Source: Polyangiaceae bacterium
GTDB taxonomy: Bacteria; Myxococcota_A; Polyangia; Polyangiales; Polyangiaceae
DNA length: 64,000 nt
Reading direction: 5' to 3'
Assembly (NCBI GenBank): GCA_013361525.1
Contig: JABFXY010000192.1
Span: 30,356-94,355, forward strand
Below, piece by piece: positions 50,814 through 60,890 of the stretch (position 1 is the first letter of the stretch; every line of letters starts with the position of its first letter). The translations under genes were made by a program, and so were the position numbers. Under the pieces are notes generated by a model. It did no database searches. It worked only from the letters and a program-made list of their open reading frames with translations, and was not told the DNA's origin.

Positions 50814-53800
50814 CGCTTGCGGAGACGTGCATCCGACGGCCCGTGCTCGCGATCGTCATGTCGATCGCGTTGGTGCTGATCGGCGGCATCGCGTTCTTCT
50901 ATCTCGGGGTCCGCGAATACCCGGCTGTCGATCCCCCGGTCGTTACCGTCACGACGACATACGCCGGCGCCAGCCCCGAGGTCATCGACTCCCAAATCAC
51001 CGAGCCGATCGAGCAGTCGCTCGCGGGCATCGCCGGCATCAAGAACATCTCCAGCACGTCGCGCGAACAGACGAGCAGCATCCGCGTCGAGTTCGATCTG
51101 TCCGTCGATCTCGACGACGCTGCCAACGACGTTCGCGACAAGGTCGCGCAGGCGATCCGCCGCTTGCCGACCGACGCCGATCCTCCGGTCGTCGAGAAGG
51201 CGGACGCCGACTCGGTGCCGATCGTCTTTCTCACGGTCTACAGCGACACCAAGGACATCCTGGAGGTGTCCAACATCGCCAACACGTTCATCAAGGATCG
51301 CGTGCAGACGATCCCCGGCGTGTCGACCGTGCGCATCTTCGGTGAGAAGCGCTACAGCATGCGGCTTTGGCTCGACGCGGACAAGATGGCCGCGCACAAC
51401 GTCACGCCGGACGAGGTCCGTCGCGCGCTCGAGAGCCAGAACGTCGATCTCCCCGCCGGCAGCGTCGAGGGCGACTCGATCGAGCTGAGCGTCAAGACCG
51501 AGGGTCGTCTCACGAAGCCCGAAGAGTTCCGGAACCTCACGATTCGTGACGACGGGCACCCCATCAAGCTCCGCGACATCGGCGATGCCGAGCTCGGGCC
51601 GCTCAACACCCGCGCCGGTCTTCGCATCGTCGGCCGTGACGCGATCGGCGTCGCCGTCATCCCTCAGCCGAACACCAACGCGATCGCCATCGCCGACGAG
51701 TTCTACGAGCGGATGAAGGCGATCGAAAAGGAGATCCCGTCCGACTACCAGGTCGAGATCGGTTACGACTTCACCAAGTCGGTTCGCAAGAGCGTGCTCG
51801 AGGTCGAAGAGACGCTGATTCTCGCGTTTATCCTCGTCGCGCTCGTCATCTTCGCGTTCTTGCGTGACTGGCGCGCGACGATCATCCCGGTCATCGCGAT
51901 TCCTGTCAGCATCATCGCGACCTTCGGGCTCGTCTGGGCATTCGGGTTCTCGATCAACGTTCTGACCCTGGTCGGGATCGTCCTGTCGATCGGCCTCGTC
52001 TGTGACGACGCGATCGTCGTCCTCGAGATCATCTACACCAAGATCGAGCACGGGATGCGGCCGCTCGCCGCGGCCATCGAAGGCTCGCGCGAGATCTACT
52101 TCGCGATCATCTCCACCACGATAACGCTCGCCGTCGTCTTCTCGCCCATCATGTTCACGGGCGGCCTGACGGGACGCCTCTTCCGAGAGTTCGCGGTCGT
52201 CGTCGTCGGCTCGGTGCTCATCAGCGGGTTCGTCGCCGTGACGCTCTCTCCGATGATGAGCCGCTACCTGCTGCGGCAGGACGCGAGCGAAGCGTGGCTC
52301 TACCGCGTGACCGAGCCGTTCTTCGGCGGCATGACGCGCTTGTACGAACGCACTTTGCGCGCCTTCATGCGCGTGCGCGTCCTCGCGCCGGTCATCATCG
52401 TGCTGATCATCGCGTGGACGGTGAAGCTCTACGTCGGGCTGCCGCAAGAGCTCGCCCCCCTCGAAGATCGCAGCAACGTCCGCATCAACACCCGCGGCCC
52501 GGAAGGCACCACCTACGCGTATACCGAGCACCAGCTCGACCAGCTCGCGACGTGGGTGAACGACGAGATCCCCGAGACCTACCGCACCTATTCGATCATC
52601 GGCGGTTTCGGCGGGCAGGGAACCAACACCGGAACGCAGAACGTCTACCTGGTCGATCCGGAACAGCGCGGGCGCAGCCAAGAGCAGATCTTCCAGCAGA
52701 TCTCGAAAGGGATGGGGCAGTTCACCGGCGTGAGCGCGTTCCCCGCGCAGCCGCCGACGATCGGCAGCCGTCAGGCCGGACAGCCGGTGCAGTACGTCCT
52801 CAAAGCCCAGACGCTCGATCGCCTGTCGGAGGTCTTGCCGAAGTTCCTCGAGCAGGCTCGCCAGCGACCCGAGATCCGGTTCGTCGACAGCGATTTGAAG
52901 CTCAACCGGCCGCAGCTCTCGATGACGGTCGATCGCGCGAAGGCAGACGAGCTCGGCGTCAGCGTCCTCGATGTCGCCCGCGCGCTGCAGCTGGGTCTCG
53001 GCGGCGTTCGTTACGGATACTTCATCCGGGAAGGCAAACAGTACGAGGTCATCGGCCAGCTGATGCGCGACGACCGCGACGATCCGAGTGACATCGGACG
53101 CCTCGGCATCCGAACGAAAAATGGAGAGATCGTCCCGCTCGACACGCTCACGCAGCACGACGACACCGCCGGCCCCGGATCGCTTTTCCGCTTCGACCGA
53201 TACGTCTCGGCCACCGTCTCGGCGGGTCTTTCGCCCGGATACACGCTCGGCGACGGCATTCGCGCCATGGATCAGATCGCCGCGGAGACGCTGCCCGAAG
53301 GCGTGACGACCGGCCTCGCCGGTGAAGCTCGCGACTACGCCGAGAGCGCTTCGAGCGCCTCGGTGGCCTTCGTCCTCGCCGTCGTCCTCATCTTCCTCGT
53401 CCTCGCGGCGCTGTTCGAGAGCTTCCGCGATCCGGTGGTGATCTTGATGACGGTGCCGCTCGCGGCGGCAGGCGCGCTGGCCGCGCTCCACTACACGCAT
53501 CAGTCGCTCAACGTCTTCAGCCGCATCGGCATCATCATGCTCGTCGGCCTGGTGACGAAAAACGGCATCCTCGTCGTCGAGTTCGCGAACCACAAACGAC
53601 AAGAGGGGCTGACGCTCGTCGAGGCCTGCATTCAAGGTGCGGCGGCGCGTTTCCGGCCGATTCTGATGACGAGCCTCGCGACGGTGCTCGGTGTGTTGCC
53701 GATCGCGCTCTCGCTCGGCGGCGCCGCAGGCAGCCGGCGCTCGCTGGGCATCGCGGTTGCCGGTGGTCTCACCTTCGCGCTGGTGCTGACGCTCTATCTC

Positions 53801-53908
53801 GTCCCCGCGATTCACTCGTTGTTTGCGCGCAAGCACGCGAAGGTGGAAGAGGACGAGGTCGCTCCGCCCGTCGGTCATGCGGATCCCGCGCCTGTCGCGG
53901 GCGAGTGA
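50810..53908 (+). CDS. RND efflux transporter (HAE1/AcrB-like)
   Basis: 1032 residues from ATG 50810, near the family size of about 1040. It has twelve predicted transmembrane helices, two large periplasmic loops and the proton-relay Asp pair D399/D400 in GLVCDDAIVVLE. It exports drugs, dyes or lipids with the adaptor encoded just upstream. Position 398 is Cys where Val is usual in the DD motif. The final segment (LTLYLVPAIHSLFARKHAK) is a normal helix 12 end. Confidence 0.95.
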   Translation: MTLAETCIRRPVLAIVMSIALVLIGGIAFFYLGVREYPAVDPPVVTVTTTYAGASPEVIDSQITEPIEQSLAGIAGIKNISSTSREQTSSIRVEFDLSVDLDDAANDVRDKVAQAIRRLPTDADPPVVEKADADSVPIVFLTVYSDTKDILEVSNIANTFIKDRVQTIPGVSTVRIFGEKRYSMRLWLDADKMAAHNVTPDEVRRALESQNVDLPAGSVEGDSIELSVKTEGRLTKPEEFRNLTIRDDGHPIKLRDIGDAELGPLNTRAGLRIVGRDAIGVAVIPQPNTNAIAIADEFYERMKAIEKEIPSDYQVEIGYDFTKSVRKSVLEVEETLILAFILVALVIFAFLRDWRATIIPVIAIPVSIIATFGLVWAFGFSINVLTLVGIVLSIGLVCDDAIVVLEIIYTKIEHGMRPLAAAIEGSREIYFAIISTTITLAVVFSPIMFTGGLTGRLFREFAVVVVGSVLISGFVAVTLSPMMSRYLLRQDASEAWLYRVTEPFFGGMTRLYERTLRAFMRVRVLAPVIIVLIIAWTVKLYVGLPQELAPLEDRSNVRINTRGPEGTTYAYTEHQLDQLATWVNDEIPETYRTYSIIGGFGGQGTNTGTQNVYLVDPEQRGRSQEQIFQQISKGMGQFTGVSAFPAQPPTIGSRQAGQPVQYVLKAQTLDRLSEVLPKFLEQARQRPEIRFVDSDLKLNRPQLSMTVDRAKADELGVSVLDVARALQLGLGGVRYGYFIREGKQYEVIGQLMRDDRDDPSDIGRLGIRTKNGEIVPLDTLTQHDDTAGPGSLFRFDRYVSATVSAGLSPGYTLGDGIRAMDQIAAETLPEGVTTGLAGEARDYAESASSASVAFVLAVVLIFLVLAALFESFRDPVVILMTVPLAAAGALAALHYTHQSLNVFSRIGIIMLVGLVTKNGILVVEFANHKRQEGLTLVEACIQGAAARFRPILMTSLATVLGVLPIALSLGGAAGSRRSLGIAVAGGLTFALVLTLYLVPAIHSLFARKHAKVEEDEVAPPVGHADPAPVAGE

Positions 53909-54009
53909 AGAGCGGCGCCGAGCGAACCTCACACTGTTGTCGGTGTTGCACGCAACCGCGACGGCAGTGGCACTTGTGGGCCCCGCCCCAGGCGGGCATC
54001 CTCTCCCGC

Positions 54010-55647
54010 ATGAGACTAGCTTCAGCGCTCAGTCGGGATGGGTGGGGGTGGTTGATCGGTCTCGGGCTCGTCGTCGCGGCGTGTGGTGACGACACCGGCA
54101 CGGGCGCGTCCGGAGGCGATGGCGCAGGGAACGGCGGCGGCACCTCGCAAGGAGGAAACGGCGCGAACGGAGGCTCCACCTCCGACGGCGGCTCGACCGC
54201 TGACGGCGGCGGCGGCGGGATGGTCACGCTGCCCGACGGCGTGGACGTGACGCTCGCCGCGAACGGCAGCAACGGCACGACGCGCGTGAACTTCGCCGTT
54301 CCGCTCCAGGGAGGGCAGCTGTCCGATGCGACCCTCGTCCGCGTGTTCGCGGGTGATACCGAAATAGCGCGTGGCACACGCGGCCTCGCGCCGCGCGGAG
54401 ACGGAAGCTTCCGCAGCGTGCAGGTCCAAGTCGATGTGGACCCCGCGGCGACAGGGACGCTCACCGTCGAGATCGGCGAGGCCGGTGCTGCCGGCGACCT
54501 TCCGCTCGTTGCCGTCGAAGACACCCTGGTCGACCCGAGCGGCGAGGCGGGGCCGCGTGTGTGGGCCATGCTCCCCGCTTCGTGGCTGTCGGAGTCGGGC
54601 GTGACGGGGCCGCAAATCCCCGAAGCGGATGTCGATGGCTCGCTCGCGGCGTGGGCCGACCGGTGCGACTACGCGGCGTTCGATACCGATCAATTCATCG
54701 CCGAGGGGGCAGCCGACACGCGCGCTGTTTGGCTGTATGACCGCGGTACCGCGTTTTATCGCGGTTATGCGCGGCGAGGTGACCTCGTGCCGCTCGCGTC
54801 GGCGTACCGCGAATCGAACATGTATCGAAACCTCATCGTGGGAAGCGGCACGTCGGCTCGCAACGGCTTGCCCGAGGGCGCAAGTGAAGATGTCAAATAC
54901 CAATATGCCCAGAACCTCGCGATTCACTATTTGCTGACCGGCGACGATCGATTCCAAACCAGCGCAGAGGACATGGCGCTGGGGATGACGGAGCTCTGGC
55001 CGAGCCCGGGATACGAAGGCGGGGCGGACATGTGGACCGAGCGCAACGCGGGCTTTTCGCTGCTCGCGTACGTGTGGGCCGCGACCGTCTCCGACGATCA
55101 GAGCGAGGTGCTGTGGGCCGCCGCGGACGAAGCAGTCGAGGCGTACATCGAGCTCCAGGAGACGTATCCCGTCGGCTACGACGACCCCGACGCTCGATGT
55201 TTCGCGCATCACGGCGACGCGCACGACCCGGACGAGGGAAATCCCTATTTCGGATGCAGCCCTTGGATGAGCGCGATCCTCGCGGACGGGCTCGACGCTT
55301 ATGCGAGAGCGCGTGGAGGCGCGCAAGCGGACGCCGCGCGTGCTTCACTCGTGAAGCTCGGCCGTATCCTCGCGCGGGACGGACGCGACGAATCCGATGT
55401 TCCCTATTACTGGATGGGCGTCGGCACCGATCAGGATGCGCCCGACGAATACCTCGAGCACGTCGGCGAGAGCGCCTACGTCATCGCGCTCGCGTGGAGG
55501 CTCGACGGCGGCTCGGACGCCGAAATGCTCGACGCGGCGAACGTGCTCGTCGACAAGTTCGCCGCGGAGGGTGAGGTCGGTCAGCTGCGGAGCTTCAACT
55601 GGCAATGCCGGAGCGCCGTGATGACGCCCTGGCTGCTCAACGATTGA
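54010..55647 (+). CDS. Secreted carbohydrate-active-like lipoprotein
   Basis: 545 residues from ATG 54010. The signal peptide ends in LVVAAC and a glycine/serine/asparagine linker follows. The segment TRVNFAVPLQGGQLSDATLVRVFAGDTEIA resembles the N-terminal beta domain of PcRGLX/YetA-like rhamnogalacturonan lyases. The C-terminal 400 residues are rich in helices and Trp/Tyr (YQYAQNLAIHYLLTGDDRFQT, ADMWTERNAGFSLLAYVWA), as in alpha/alpha-barrel polysaccharide enzymes. A role in polysaccharide degradation is inferred. The catalytic residues cannot be assigned. It ends 12 bases from the convergent VWA gene. Confidence 0.65.
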   Translation: MRLASALSRDGWGWLIGLGLVVAACGDDTGTGASGGDGAGNGGGTSQGGNGANGGSTSDGGSTADGGGGGMVTLPDGVDVTLAANGSNGTTRVNFAVPLQGGQLSDATLVRVFAGDTEIARGTRGLAPRGDGSFRSVQVQVDVDPAATGTLTVEIGEAGAAGDLPLVAVEDTLVDPSGEAGPRVWAMLPASWLSESGVTGPQIPEADVDGSLAAWADRCDYAAFDTDQFIAEGAADTRAVWLYDRGTAFYRGYARRGDLVPLASAYRESNMYRNLIVGSGTSARNGLPEGASEDVKYQYAQNLAIHYLLTGDDRFQTSAEDMALGMTELWPSPGYEGGADMWTERNAGFSLLAYVWAATVSDDQSEVLWAAADEAVEAYIELQETYPVGYDDPDARCFAHHGDAHDPDEGNPYFGCSPWMSAILADGLDAYARARGGAQADAARASLVKLGRILARDGRDESDVPYYWMGVGTDQDAPDEYLEHVGESAYVIALAWRLDGGSDAEMLDAANVLVDKFAAEGEVGQLRSFNWQCRSAVMTPWLLND

Positions 55648-55659
55648 GACGATAACGGC

Positions 55660-57171
55660 CTATTGCTGAAGCTCCATCATCGCGGCGCTGTGGGTCCCTT
55701 TGACCTGCATGGCGTCGGCATGGCTCATCTTCGCGGGTGAAGGCATCGCCTTCATCCGGCTCATCCCTCCGGGAGCACCCATCCCCATTCCCGTTCCCAT
55801 TCCTACGCCCATGTCGGGCGGCGGCGCGAGCGAGGCGACCTTCTTGCGAAGCGACAGCGCTTCTTTCGCGCGTTCGGCGAGGTCGTTGTCGTTGAACTTC
55901 TCGCCCGCTTGTTTGGCGAGCTTCGCCGTTTTGTCGAGCAGCGCACGCGCACCTTTCAGATCACCCGCCCGCGCGAGGGCGATCGCCTTGACGATGCTGT
56001 CGGCGACCTGAAGGCGGATCCCCTGATGCTCCACGTCGGGGACGCGCGCGTCGGCCAGCTTGCTCTTGTCGGCGGACGTCGCGATCGACTCGAACTCGCG
56101 CGCCGTGAGGTTCGTTTGCACGACGCCGTGCTGATAGCTCGCGACCGCGTCGAGGATCTCGACCTTCACCCCGTCGCGGTGCTGGCCGACGGTCACGCGA
56201 AGCAGCGCGTCGCGGCTTTGTCCTTCGGCGAGGTCACCGACGAGGAAGCTCGCATTGCGGCCGTTGACCGCGTTCGGCATGCCGACGACCTCGTGAATGA
56301 CGACGCCGGGGCCCGGAATGATGTCGACACGTGTCCCTCGGGCAACGACCCGCTGCATCTTCGTCAGCTCTTCCTCGAAGACCTTCGCGACGCGCGACGC
56401 GTCGTCCGCGAAATGGAAGGTGCCTCCCGACCTCTGCGCGATCGCGCTCATCAGCGTCTCGTCGAACTCGGCGCCGACGCCCAACGTCGTAATCGGGATC
56501 TTCGATGCGGCGGCCTGATCCGCGACCGCGTTTACGCGCGCGGTATCGTTGGGCACGCCGTCACCGACGAGCACGATGCGGTGAATGGCGTCGGTGTGCA
56601 GCCGCGCTTGGATGAGCCCGAGTGCCGTCGCGAGCGCGCCGCCCATGTCGGTGGTGCCGTCCGCGACCATCGAATGGATCGCCTTCTTCGCTTTTTCGCG
56701 CGTCGTTTTGTCGATCGTCGTCGGCTCGAGGACGAGCTTCGGCTGCGAGCCGAACGTGACGATCGACAAGGTGTCGCCGTCCTCCATCTTGTCTACGAGC
56801 GTCGCGCATGCCTCACGGACGCGCTCGATCCCTGGGCCTTCCATCGAGCCCGACGTATCGACGGCGAGCGCGAGATCCAGGTGGGTGCGCTTCTCCGTCA
56901 CGAGCGGCAGGCCCTTCACACGCACGCGCACGAACATCTCCTGCGCTTGGTCGGCCGCGAGGAGCGAGACGCCCGGGGTGACTTCGACCTTCAGCTGGTC
57001 GTGGATCTCGGCCGGCTTTGGCGCAGCCGTTCCGTTCGAGGTGGTGGTCGCGACGGCGACCGTCGGCTGGGGCGCCGTCCGAGCGACCTCCGGCTCGGGC
57101 GTCGCAGCCCCTCCACATCCCACCCATAAAGCCGAAAGCAAACAAGCCCACCCGAGCCGCGTCCGTCTCAT
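55660..57171 (-). CDS. VWA-domain lipoprotein with Met-rich C-terminal tail
   Basis: 503 residues from ATG 57171. The lipobox is ALWVGC (C19). The von Willebrand A domain carries the complete metal-ion-dependent adhesion site D105-x-S107-x-S109 in AVDTSGSMEG, with DGTTDMGGALATA and GDGVPNDTA further on. A beta-rich domain and a helical region follow. The last 50 residues are rich in Met and Gly (GVGMGTGMGMGAPGGMSRM). VWA lipoproteins bind partner proteins or metal on the surface. It is divergent from the TerB-like gene. Confidence 0.8.
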   Translation of the reverse strand: MRRTRLGWACLLSALWVGCGGAATPEPEVARTAPQPTVAVATTTSNGTAAPKPAEIHDQLKVEVTPGVSLLAADQAQEMFVRVRVKGLPLVTEKRTHLDLALAVDTSGSMEGPGIERVREACATLVDKMEDGDTLSIVTFGSQPKLVLEPTTIDKTTREKAKKAIHSMVADGTTDMGGALATALGLIQARLHTDAIHRIVLVGDGVPNDTARVNAVADQAAASKIPITTLGVGAEFDETLMSAIAQRSGGTFHFADDASRVAKVFEEELTKMQRVVARGTRVDIIPGPGVVIHEVVGMPNAVNGRNASFLVGDLAEGQSRDALLRVTVGQHRDGVKVEILDAVASYQHGVVQTNLTAREFESIATSADKSKLADARVPDVEHQGIRLQVADSIVKAIALARAGDLKGARALLDKTAKLAKQAGEKFNDNDLAERAKEALSLRKKVASLAPPPDMGVGMGTGMGMGAPGGMSRMKAMPSPAKMSHADAMQVKGTHSAAMMELQQ

Positions 57172-57271
57172 GCGCAGCACGTGCATCCGGCGCATCGAAT
57201 TGTGACCGCGCAAGTTCGACGAAGGCGCAGACCCGTGCAAAGGACCGCGTCTTCGCTGTATCTTCCCGCCG

Positions 57272-57679
57272 ATGGGTGCCCGCCGAGCCGCGCTTTTGAC
57301 CATGGCGAAGATGGCCCTCGTCGACGGCACCGTGTCGGACGACGAGCGCGCGATGCTCACACCGCTCCTCACGCGAGGGGAGACGGTGGAGGCGCTGATC
57401 GAGGAGGCCAGCGGGCTCAAGCTCGCGGACCTCGTGTCGAGGCTCGACCGGTATGCCGACCGGTTCTTCGTGGCGCTTCGTGCGGCGACGATGGCCAAGG
57501 TCGACGCGCACCTCGATGCCCGCGAAGAGGCGCTCTACGCCGAGCTCGTCGAAGCGCTGGAGATCCTCCCGGCGGACCGCGATCTCATCGAGCAGAGCGT
57601 GAGCGCGCTCGACGCGATCGATCCGCCGCCGATGCACCCGCGCATCGCGCAGCTCTTTCAATCGTCTTCGTTCACCTGA
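57272..57679 (+). CDS. TerB-like protein
   Basis: 135 residues from ATG 57272. The helical TerB pattern LLTMAKMALVDGTVSDDERAML, then LVSRLDRYADRFFVALRAATMAKVDAHLDAREEALYAELVEALEI carries the acidic metal-site helices. TerB proteins are linked to tellurite resistance, envelope stress and phage defence. It is the first gene of a four-gene run (57272-62654), ending 5 bases before the next. Confidence 0.75.
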   Translation: MGARRAALLTMAKMALVDGTVSDDERAMLTPLLTRGETVEALIEEASGLKLADLVSRLDRYADRFFVALRAATMAKVDAHLDAREEALYAELVEALEILPADRDLIEQSVSALDAIDPPPMHPRIAQLFQSSSFT

Positions 57680-57684
57680 CGCGA

Positions 57685-59262
57685 ATGGCGCGCCGGCGAC
57701 CGGTCAGCATCGTCTTTTATGCCATCAATGGTCGAGGGCTCGGCCACCTGACGCGCCTGCTCGCGATCGCCCGCGCGGCGCGCGAGCTCCTCGAGGCGAT
57801 GGATGTCTCGTCGGAGATGGAGTTCGTCACGACCAGCGAGGCGTCGTTCATCGCCGACGATTTCGCGGTCTACAAACTGCCGTCGAAGACCGCGGTAGCG
57901 AGAGCGGGCGCGGCGCGCGATCGCTACATCCAGCGGTCGAAGTTGCTCGTTTCGAACTTGGTCGCAGCGCAATCGCCGGATCTGCTCGTCCTCGACACGG
58001 TTCCTTACGGTGCATTCCAAGAGCTCGCATTTTTACGCAGCTATGCGCGCGCAACTGCGTACATCTATCGCCACCAGGACCTGCGTTCGGCGTCGAGCGA
58101 TCTCGTCCAGCGCCACCTCGAGCTCTTCGATCGCATCGTCGTCCCCGATACGGAGGACAACGCCAACGAATACCCGGTACCGAACGTCGCCCGCGGGCGT
58201 ATGTCGTTCGTCGGCTCGATTCATGGTTACGACGCGAGCGGCGCGTGGGACCGCGAGCGCGTTCATGCCTACTTCGGTATCCCGCATGATCGACGCATCG
58301 TTTATGTCGCCGCGGGCGGCGGGGGCGACGGACGCGTGTGGCTCGACACGTTGATCCGCGCCGTCGCGAGCGACCCGAGCATCGTCGTGCTCGCAGGATA
58401 CGGTCCGCTTCATCGCGGCGACTGCATCCATTTGCCGAACGTCGTTCCGCTCCGCGAAGGAAACGTGAGCCGCTACTTCGGTGGTGTCGACGCGGCGATC
58501 AGCGCCGCCGGTTACAACTCTTTCGAGGAGCTGCTCGCCGCGCGCGTTCCGACGCTGTTCTACGCACAGGAAAAGGGGCTCGATCGACAGGACATGCGGA
58601 TCGCGCGCGGTGTCGAACAAGGCATCGTCGCGGAGATCGCGGCGAACGCCGATCCAGGGCTCGTCCGAGGCCGTCTCGACGAGATCCTCGCTGGGCCGGC
58701 GCGCTTCGCGATTTCGAGCGCCCTCGAACGGCGCACGCCGCCGGAAGGAGCGCTCCGCGCGGCGGTCGAGCTCTTGGGCGTGTGCGCGAGCCTCGACGGA
58801 AGCAGCGTGGATCGCGCGGCGCTCTTCGAGCTCGCCGCTTGGAAGCGCAGCATTCCGGCTGGTTCGACGGCTGCCTTCACCGGCGCGGCGCGCGCGTATC
58901 GCGTGTGGCGGGCGCTTGCGGCCACGAGCCCGGACATCGCGAAGGAGCGCGACGAGGCGGCCGCGAGCTGGTGGTCGGGGAGGTCTTCGTCGAGCGCGGC
59001 CCTTTCACACGGCGCTGCTTTGCTCGAGGCGCGCGCGAGCTCGGGGCTCGACGATGCAGCTTGGCGCGCGGTCGTGCAGTCCTTTGCGACACACGCCGGA
59101 ACGCGGGCACACGAGCGCAAGCTCGAAGATCTGCTCGACGCCGTGCGCGCAGTTGGGCCGGAGCTCGCGCGTCTCGTCGAGACCCAGCCGCGGGCGACGC
59201 TCCGGCAGACGATTTTGGATCTCGCGCGCGAACGAGATGCACGGGCGGACACGACGCACTGA
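57685..59262 (+). CDS. MurG-like GT-B glycosyltransferase
   Basis: 525 residues from ATG 57685. The GT-B fold shows an acceptor half beginning VFYAINGRGLGHLTRLLAIARA (10-31) and a donor half with YVAAGGGGDGRVWL, then GGVDAAISAAGYNSFEELLAARVPTLFYAQEKG, the UDP-sugar-binding loops of glycosyltransferase family 28 (MurG-like). A helical C-terminal part of about 120 residues follows that MurG lacks. It probably adds a sugar to a lipid or surface acceptor. The TerB gene ends 5 bases before it. Confidence 0.8.
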   Translation: MARRRPVSIVFYAINGRGLGHLTRLLAIARAARELLEAMDVSSEMEFVTTSEASFIADDFAVYKLPSKTAVARAGAARDRYIQRSKLLVSNLVAAQSPDLLVLDTVPYGAFQELAFLRSYARATAYIYRHQDLRSASSDLVQRHLELFDRIVVPDTEDNANEYPVPNVARGRMSFVGSIHGYDASGAWDRERVHAYFGIPHDRRIVYVAAGGGGDGRVWLDTLIRAVASDPSIVVLAGYGPLHRGDCIHLPNVVPLREGNVSRYFGGVDAAISAAGYNSFEELLAARVPTLFYAQEKGLDRQDMRIARGVEQGIVAEIAANADPGLVRGRLDEILAGPARFAISSALERRTPPEGALRAAVELLGVCASLDGSSVDRAALFELAAWKRSIPAGSTAAFTGAARAYRVWRALAATSPDIAKERDEAAASWWSGRSSSSAALSHGAALLEARASSGLDDAAWRAVVQSFATHAGTRAHERKLEDLLDAVRAVGPELARLVETQPRATLRQTILDLARERDARADTTH

Positions 59263-59285
59263 CTGACCATCGAGGAGGCGGCGGT

Positions 59286-60890
59286 ATGTGGACGAAAGGG
59301 CAGGGGGTGCAGGCGGCGGATGCTGCGATCACGAGCTACCGCACCCAAATCGCGGAGCTCGAGAGCGAATACGCGTCGGTCGTCTCCGATCACCGCGTCG
59401 TCCTGACCCAGCTGCAGGATTCGCTCGATCAGGCCGCGCGCCTCGTGTTGCCCGACGCGGCCCCGGCGACGCTCGCGAGCGCGGCGCACGAGCTTCGAAT
59501 GACCTGGCTGCCGGCCCGGCGCGCAGAGCTCGAGCACAAGCGCGGCGAATGGAAGACTCGGCTCGCGCAGATCGAACGCGACGCGTACTTCGTGCGCAGG
59601 CAAGCGCTCTTGCACGCGACGCGGGGCGAGATCGCCATCGAGCGGCAACACCTGCAGACCGTGCTCGCCGACATCGAGCGGCGACGAGCCCATTTCGACA
59701 ACGAGACGCTCCGCTGGGTCAAAGCGCGTACGACGGAGCAGCAGCTCGATCGCGGCGCGCTGGGATCGTTCTGGGACGCCGTGACGTTCTCTGGGTACCG
59801 CGTCGACCGCGCGAAGGCTCGCTGTGCAAAAGAGCTCGGCTTCGATACGTACGAGGCCGTCGCGTCGTCGTACGACGCCGTCGAAATCGAGCACGCCCAG
59901 GTGCAGCAGCGGCTGCATCGCAATGAGGCGCTGCGCCAGGGTTTGCTCTCGATGTTGGAGGAGCACGCGAAGCTCTACACCTGGACGACCGAGTTCGAGC
60001 CTCGCATCTGCGACATGTTGCGCGGCGAAGTTCGCAACGCGCTCGCGAAGTTGGATCTGCGGAACGTCCACGGGTCGATCCGACCCGAAGCGCGCGTGTT
60101 GGTCGCGCAGGCGCATGCGCTCCTCAAGAAGGCCGAATACCTCTCCAATTTGCAGGGCTTCTTGAAGAACCAAATCGACGACAGAAATGGGCGAATCCAC
60201 GCCATTTCCAAGACGCGCGTCGCGTGGGCGATGAAGCCGTGGGACCGTGTGTCCGGCAACAAGATGAATTGGCTCGTCGGCCTGCCTGCGTCGAAGAAGC
60301 AGAGCACGCACAAGCAAGTCCGCTTTGCGCGGAGGATGCATCACAACATCATCGAGTTCGAGGATTACGACGACTACTCGTATTACTTGGACAACGATCC
60401 CGACTTCTTGCCCTACGACGCATTCGCGTACGGCTCCGACGAGCCCATGCCTTACGAGGGTTTCTCGCGTGTGGTCGTCCCGGATCTCGCCCGGTATCGC
60501 GCTCAGCACGAGCAGGACAAGGCCGATTACGGCTTCTTCCGCTCGATGGACAAGCAGGCCGCCGCGGAGGAGCGGGCTGCGGCTCGTGAGGCGGCTCGCG
60601 AGGCCCAGCGCGAGGCCCAGCGCGAAGCGTCCCTCGAGGCGGAGGCAGAGCGTCGCGAAGTAGCCACCGACGACGGAGGTGGCGGGTTTTGGACCGGCGA
60701 GGCCGAGGCACCTGAAACTGACGCGGATGCCGGATTGGGCGGCGACGACGCCGGTGCGGACGACACGAGCGGAGACGACGCCGGTGCGGACGACACGAGC
60801 GGAGACGACGCAGGCGCCGAGGACATGTCCGACGCGGAGGCGGGCATCGAGGCGGACGAGAGCGGGGCCGACACCGAAGACTCCTCGTGA
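59286..60890 (+). CDS. Coiled-coil protein with acidic repeat tail
   Basis: 534 residues from ATG 59286, with GAGGAGGCGG upstream. Residues 15-320 form long coiled-coil helices (heptad patterns such as SVVSDHRVVLTQLQDSLDQAAR). A short aromatic segment rich in Tyr and Asp (FEDYDDYSYYLDNDPDFLPYD) comes next, then a coiled coil rich in EERAAAREAARE. An Asp/Gly/Ala tail with a repeated DDAGADDTSG unit ends the protein. No signal peptide; it may be a cytosolic scaffold. Function unknown. Its stop overlaps the start of the next gene (GTGA). Confidence 0.75.
   Translation: MWTKGQGVQAADAAITSYRTQIAELESEYASVVSDHRVVLTQLQDSLDQAARLVLPDAAPATLASAAHELRMTWLPARRAELEHKRGEWKTRLAQIERDAYFVRRQALLHATRGEIAIERQHLQTVLADIERRRAHFDNETLRWVKARTTEQQLDRGALGSFWDAVTFSGYRVDRAKARCAKELGFDTYEAVASSYDAVEIEHAQVQQRLHRNEALRQGLLSMLEEHAKLYTWTTEFEPRICDMLRGEVRNALAKLDLRNVHGSIRPEARVLVAQAHALLKKAEYLSNLQGFLKNQIDDRNGRIHAISKTRVAWAMKPWDRVSGNKMNWLVGLPASKKQSTHKQVRFARRMHHNIIEFEDYDDYSYYLDNDPDFLPYDAFAYGSDEPMPYEGFSRVVVPDLARYRAQHEQDKADYGFFRSMDKQAAAEERAAAREAAREAQREAQREASLEAEAERREVATDDGGGGFWTGEAEAPETDADAGLGGDDAGADDTSGDDAGADDTSGDDAGAEDMSDAEAGIEADESGADTEDSS
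60744..60824 (+). repeat. 30-base tandem repeat in acidic tail
   Basis: Two perfect copies of a 30-base unit at 60744-60773 and 60774-60803, followed by a degenerate third. They encode the repeated DDAGADDTSG decapeptide at the end of the coiled-coil protein. Confidence 0.8.

Noticed and set aside
50711..53932. A minus-strand open frame of about 1070 codons opposite the RND transporter
   Set aside because: Composition is rich in Arg, Asp and His with no domain pattern; it is the mirror of a well-supported transporter in very GC-rich DNA.
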